From: Bathynomus jamesi
Taxonomy: Eukaryota; Arthropoda; Malacostraca; Isopoda; Cirolanidae
NCBI GenBank assembly: GCA_023014485.1
Contig: JAJOZX010001075.1
Coordinates: forward strand, 1 to 64,000
Length of the DNA: 64,000 nucleotides
Reading direction: 5' to 3'
Shown here: positions 61,972 through 64,000 of the stretch, in pieces
How the letters are laid out: every line of letters begins with the position of its first letter
Position numbering within the stretch: position 1 is the first letter of the stretch
Made by a program: the position numbers and the translations under genes
The notes under the pieces: model-generated
Seen by the model: only the letters and a program-made list of their open reading frames with translations
What the model was told of the DNA's origin: nothing
Database searches by the model: none

Positions 61972-63865
61972 ATGTCGTCGACTGCAGTTGTTAAGCGTAC
62001 GACGCGGAAGTCAACCAAGGTGTTTCTGGTAGGCCACCCATCTGAGTCCCTGACCGGCTCGAAGCTGCCGTCGAAAGGAGAAGTCCTGCGCCGCTTCTTC
62101 TATGTGCACATCATCGGCAAACAGACAATACGGAAGGCGGCTGATATCGTTATCAACGAAGTCCGCGAGTTTTGGGAAATCGGCCGGATCCCGACCTCCG
62201 TTCATCATCGTTGCGCCCAGAAGCTCATCAAGTTGCACGAGGAGTGGAAGAACCTGATGCGCAAGAAAACGCATGCGACCGCGCCGTTCCTCGTGACCAA
62301 GCGGAACGCCTGGACACGCGGTCTCAATAATCTATTCGACATCGCAACGACAGAGCAACGACGCCGACGCCAAGCCGTCGACAGCCAGCGCCGCCATCCC
62401 GCCGCCGCCGAAACGGTGCGGGCGACAGCAGGTCATCACACCGAAGGTGGCCGCCGCGCCCGACCACGCGCACATCACAGACAACAAGGCGGTCCACGTC
62501 GTGGTGGCGATTGCTGAGAGTCTTAGGCACAATGTTGCGGAACTCACCGTCAACCGGTCGTCGTTCTACCACTCGCGCATCAAGTACCGCAAAGAAGCCA
62601 CCGCCGTCATCAAGCGGGCATTTGCGCCCGACACCCCGCTCATCGTACACTGGGACGGGAAGCTGGTAGCCGACGTGACGGGAGGCGCGGACAACGTCGA
62701 ACGGCTGCCCGTCCTTGTCTCCATCGAAGGAGTCGCCAGCTCCTCGCTGTCCCAAAGCTCGCCACCGGCACTGGTCAAGCAATGGTGGACGCTGTTGTCG
62801 AGGCGCTGGAGGACTGGGGCATCGCAAACCGCGTCGCCGGTCTGAGCTTCGATACGACGGCATCCAACACCGGCACGCGCGCCTACCGCCACCACATGCT
62901 CGAACTCGTCGCCGCCAAGGCGTTCGGCGAGTGTTTCCGCGCCTCCTCTGGTCCCCAACGTCCAGCTCTTCAAGCTATTCAAGGAACGGTGGGATTCCAT
63001 CAACACCGAGCGCCACCTGGACATCGACGACGAGGAGGCCAACAGCAGCCGCGCGATGACTACCGCGAGCTCTTGAAGCTGTCCATTATCGTCCTCGGCG
63101 ACGTGCCCACGCGCGGCATCCGGTTCATGCGCCCAGGCACCCTCCACCGCGCGCGCTCGATGGCGAAGGCCATTTATTGCCTCAAAGTGTTCCTGTTCCG
63201 CGAACAGTTGGTCCTCACCGCGCGGGAGCGGACCGGTCTCAGGCGATTCATCAACTTAGCCCTTGCCTTCTACGTCCAGGCCTGGTTCGCTTCACCGAAC
63301 CCCGGCGAACGACCTTGCCCTCCTCCAGGACCTCGTCGGCTACGAGGACAAGGCGCTGGCCAAGGTTCTTGCCGACGGCTTCGCGCGCCGACACCTGTGG
63401 TATCTCAGCGAGCCACTCGTGTCGCTCGCCTTCTTCGACGACAACACATCTGCGGAGACAAAGAGGATGATGGTGAAGGCGCTCGAGGAGCAGGAGGGCG
63501 CGGACAGTCCCTTGAAGCGCGTCGTCGTCGAGCCGAAGCCGGCTGTGGTGAACGGCAAGACCCTCGCGGATTTCGTCACCCAGTCATCGAGGCTCTTGTT
63601 CCACGTGCTAGGCATCGACGGCGCCTTCCTGTCCTCCGACCCAGCGGAGTGGCCTAGTGACCCAAGATATGCCGCCGCCGCGCGGAAGGTGGCGAGTCTC
63701 CGCGTCACTAGCGACTTCGCCGAGCGCGGCGTCTCTATGATGCAGGACTACAACCTGGCACTGACAAAGGACGAGGACCAGCGTCAGTTCCTCCTCCAGG
63801 TCGTCGAGGCGCACCGCCAGCGCTACCCTGACACCCGCAAGTCCACTGTGACTTCTGCAAACTAG
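61972..63865 (+). pseudogene. GC-rich hAT-like transposase
   Basis: Reading frames on the plus strand follow each other: 61972-62350 (KSTKVFLVGHPSESLTGSKL, LRRFFYVHIIGKQTIRKAAD, TRGLNNLFDIAT); 62447-62750 (VNRSSFYHSRIKYRKEATAV, IVHWDGKLVADVTGG); 62782-63300 (EDWGIANRVAGLSFDTTASN, YRHHMLELVAAKAFG, RDDYRELLKLSIIVLGDVPT, TLHRARSMAKAIYCLKVFLF); 63263-63865 (HLWYLSEPLVSLAFFDDNTS, SDFAERGVSMMQDYNLALTK). It is the same family as the 41.8-43.5-kb transposase, but here DTTASN is kept and the following 25 residues up to CRHH are lost. GC content is far above the rest of the window. Several frameshifts. A ttttccccttcacag acceptor-like site lies just before the ATG. Confidence 0.7.
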
Positions 63866-64000
63866 GCAACAATGAGTGGGAGATGGTCGCCCATGAGACT
63901 CCCCCCTAGTGAGGGGCTAATACTCGAGTAGAGGGGGACCTAGTATACAATTCAACTACAAAGTACTGACATGCTGAAGATATCCGTTCCATCCAACGGC
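63866..64000 (+). other. 3' flank of the GC-rich transposase
   Basis: Contains gtcgcccatgagactccccc and ctagtgaggggctaatactc; no terminal repeat is seen before the window ends. Confidence 0.3.

Noticed and set aside
62324..63147. Long minus-strand frames in the GC-rich island
   Set aside because: GC-rich DNA lacks stop codons in all frames; the plus strand carries recognisable transposase motifs and the minus frames do not.
1..64000. CRISPR array or bacterial operon
   Set aside because: No regularly spaced direct repeats with unique spacers; spliced host exons and eukaryotic transposons throughout.

Overview
The window is eukaryotic, AT-rich and intron- and transposon-rich, most likely from an arthropod. 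The best evidence is one host gene on the minus strand: two exons (44755-44921 and 17033-17189) that join in frame into one immunoglobulin domain resembling the Sidestep/Beaten-path-ligand group. The transposon mix fits (Penelope-like elements, CR1-type LINEs, DD34D/DD37E/DD41D Tc1-mariner, hAT, Academ-like). There is no bacterial gene organisation, rRNA, convincing functional tRNA or CRISPR array.

Layout. 1-870: a GGCCTCG-rich hAT-type non-autonomous element. 1240-5270: a CCCH-finger LINE (copy 1), then a tail-to-tail inverted 3' fragment. 6172-6490: a tRNA-like palindrome. 7303-12453: an old Academ-like transposon. 12560-14345: a LINE RT fragment (-). 14731-15025: a MITE keeping a transposase tail. 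15600-15667: a tRNA-like SINE head. 16014-16936: a fold-back Tc1/mariner element. 17033-17189: host Ig exon. 17751-22483: Penelope-like element 1 (PLE1). 22828-25392: CCCH LINE copy 2. 25441-36003: a nest, in which PLE2 holds a DD37E transposon (26138-27507), PLE3 (29503-31664, itself split by a fold-back DD41D element) and CCCH LINE copy 3 (31702-35910, itself split by a 232-bp hammerhead palindrome). 36643-38275: a near-intact DD41D transposon abutting a mariner MITE. 39050-40790: a decayed repetitive gene of unknown function. 41263-44009: a hAT-like DDE transposon. 44094-44295: a hAT MITE. 44755-44921: host Ig exon. 45348-46725: a DD34D mariner. 47004-51610: a near full-length CR1 LINE with esterase ORF1. 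51616-58030: a palindromic repeat split by a second Academ-like transposon. 58085-60310: microsatellites, a LINE tail and a tandem SINE. 60811-61875: a DD41D transposase with one stop codon. 61972-63865: a strikingly GC-rich hAT-like transposase.

Two themes join the parts. First, almost every element is bounded by (TA)n; the CCCH LINEs end in it and the PLEs are flanked by it. Second, fold-back structures recur: two DD41D elements, three PLE terminal inversions, a hammerhead palindrome, a tRNA palindrome and the 51.6-kb palindrome. Four different terminal sequences carry a hammerhead-ribozyme-like motif whose paired arms differ while the core is kept. All coordinates of decayed elements are approximate where no terminal repeat fixes them.
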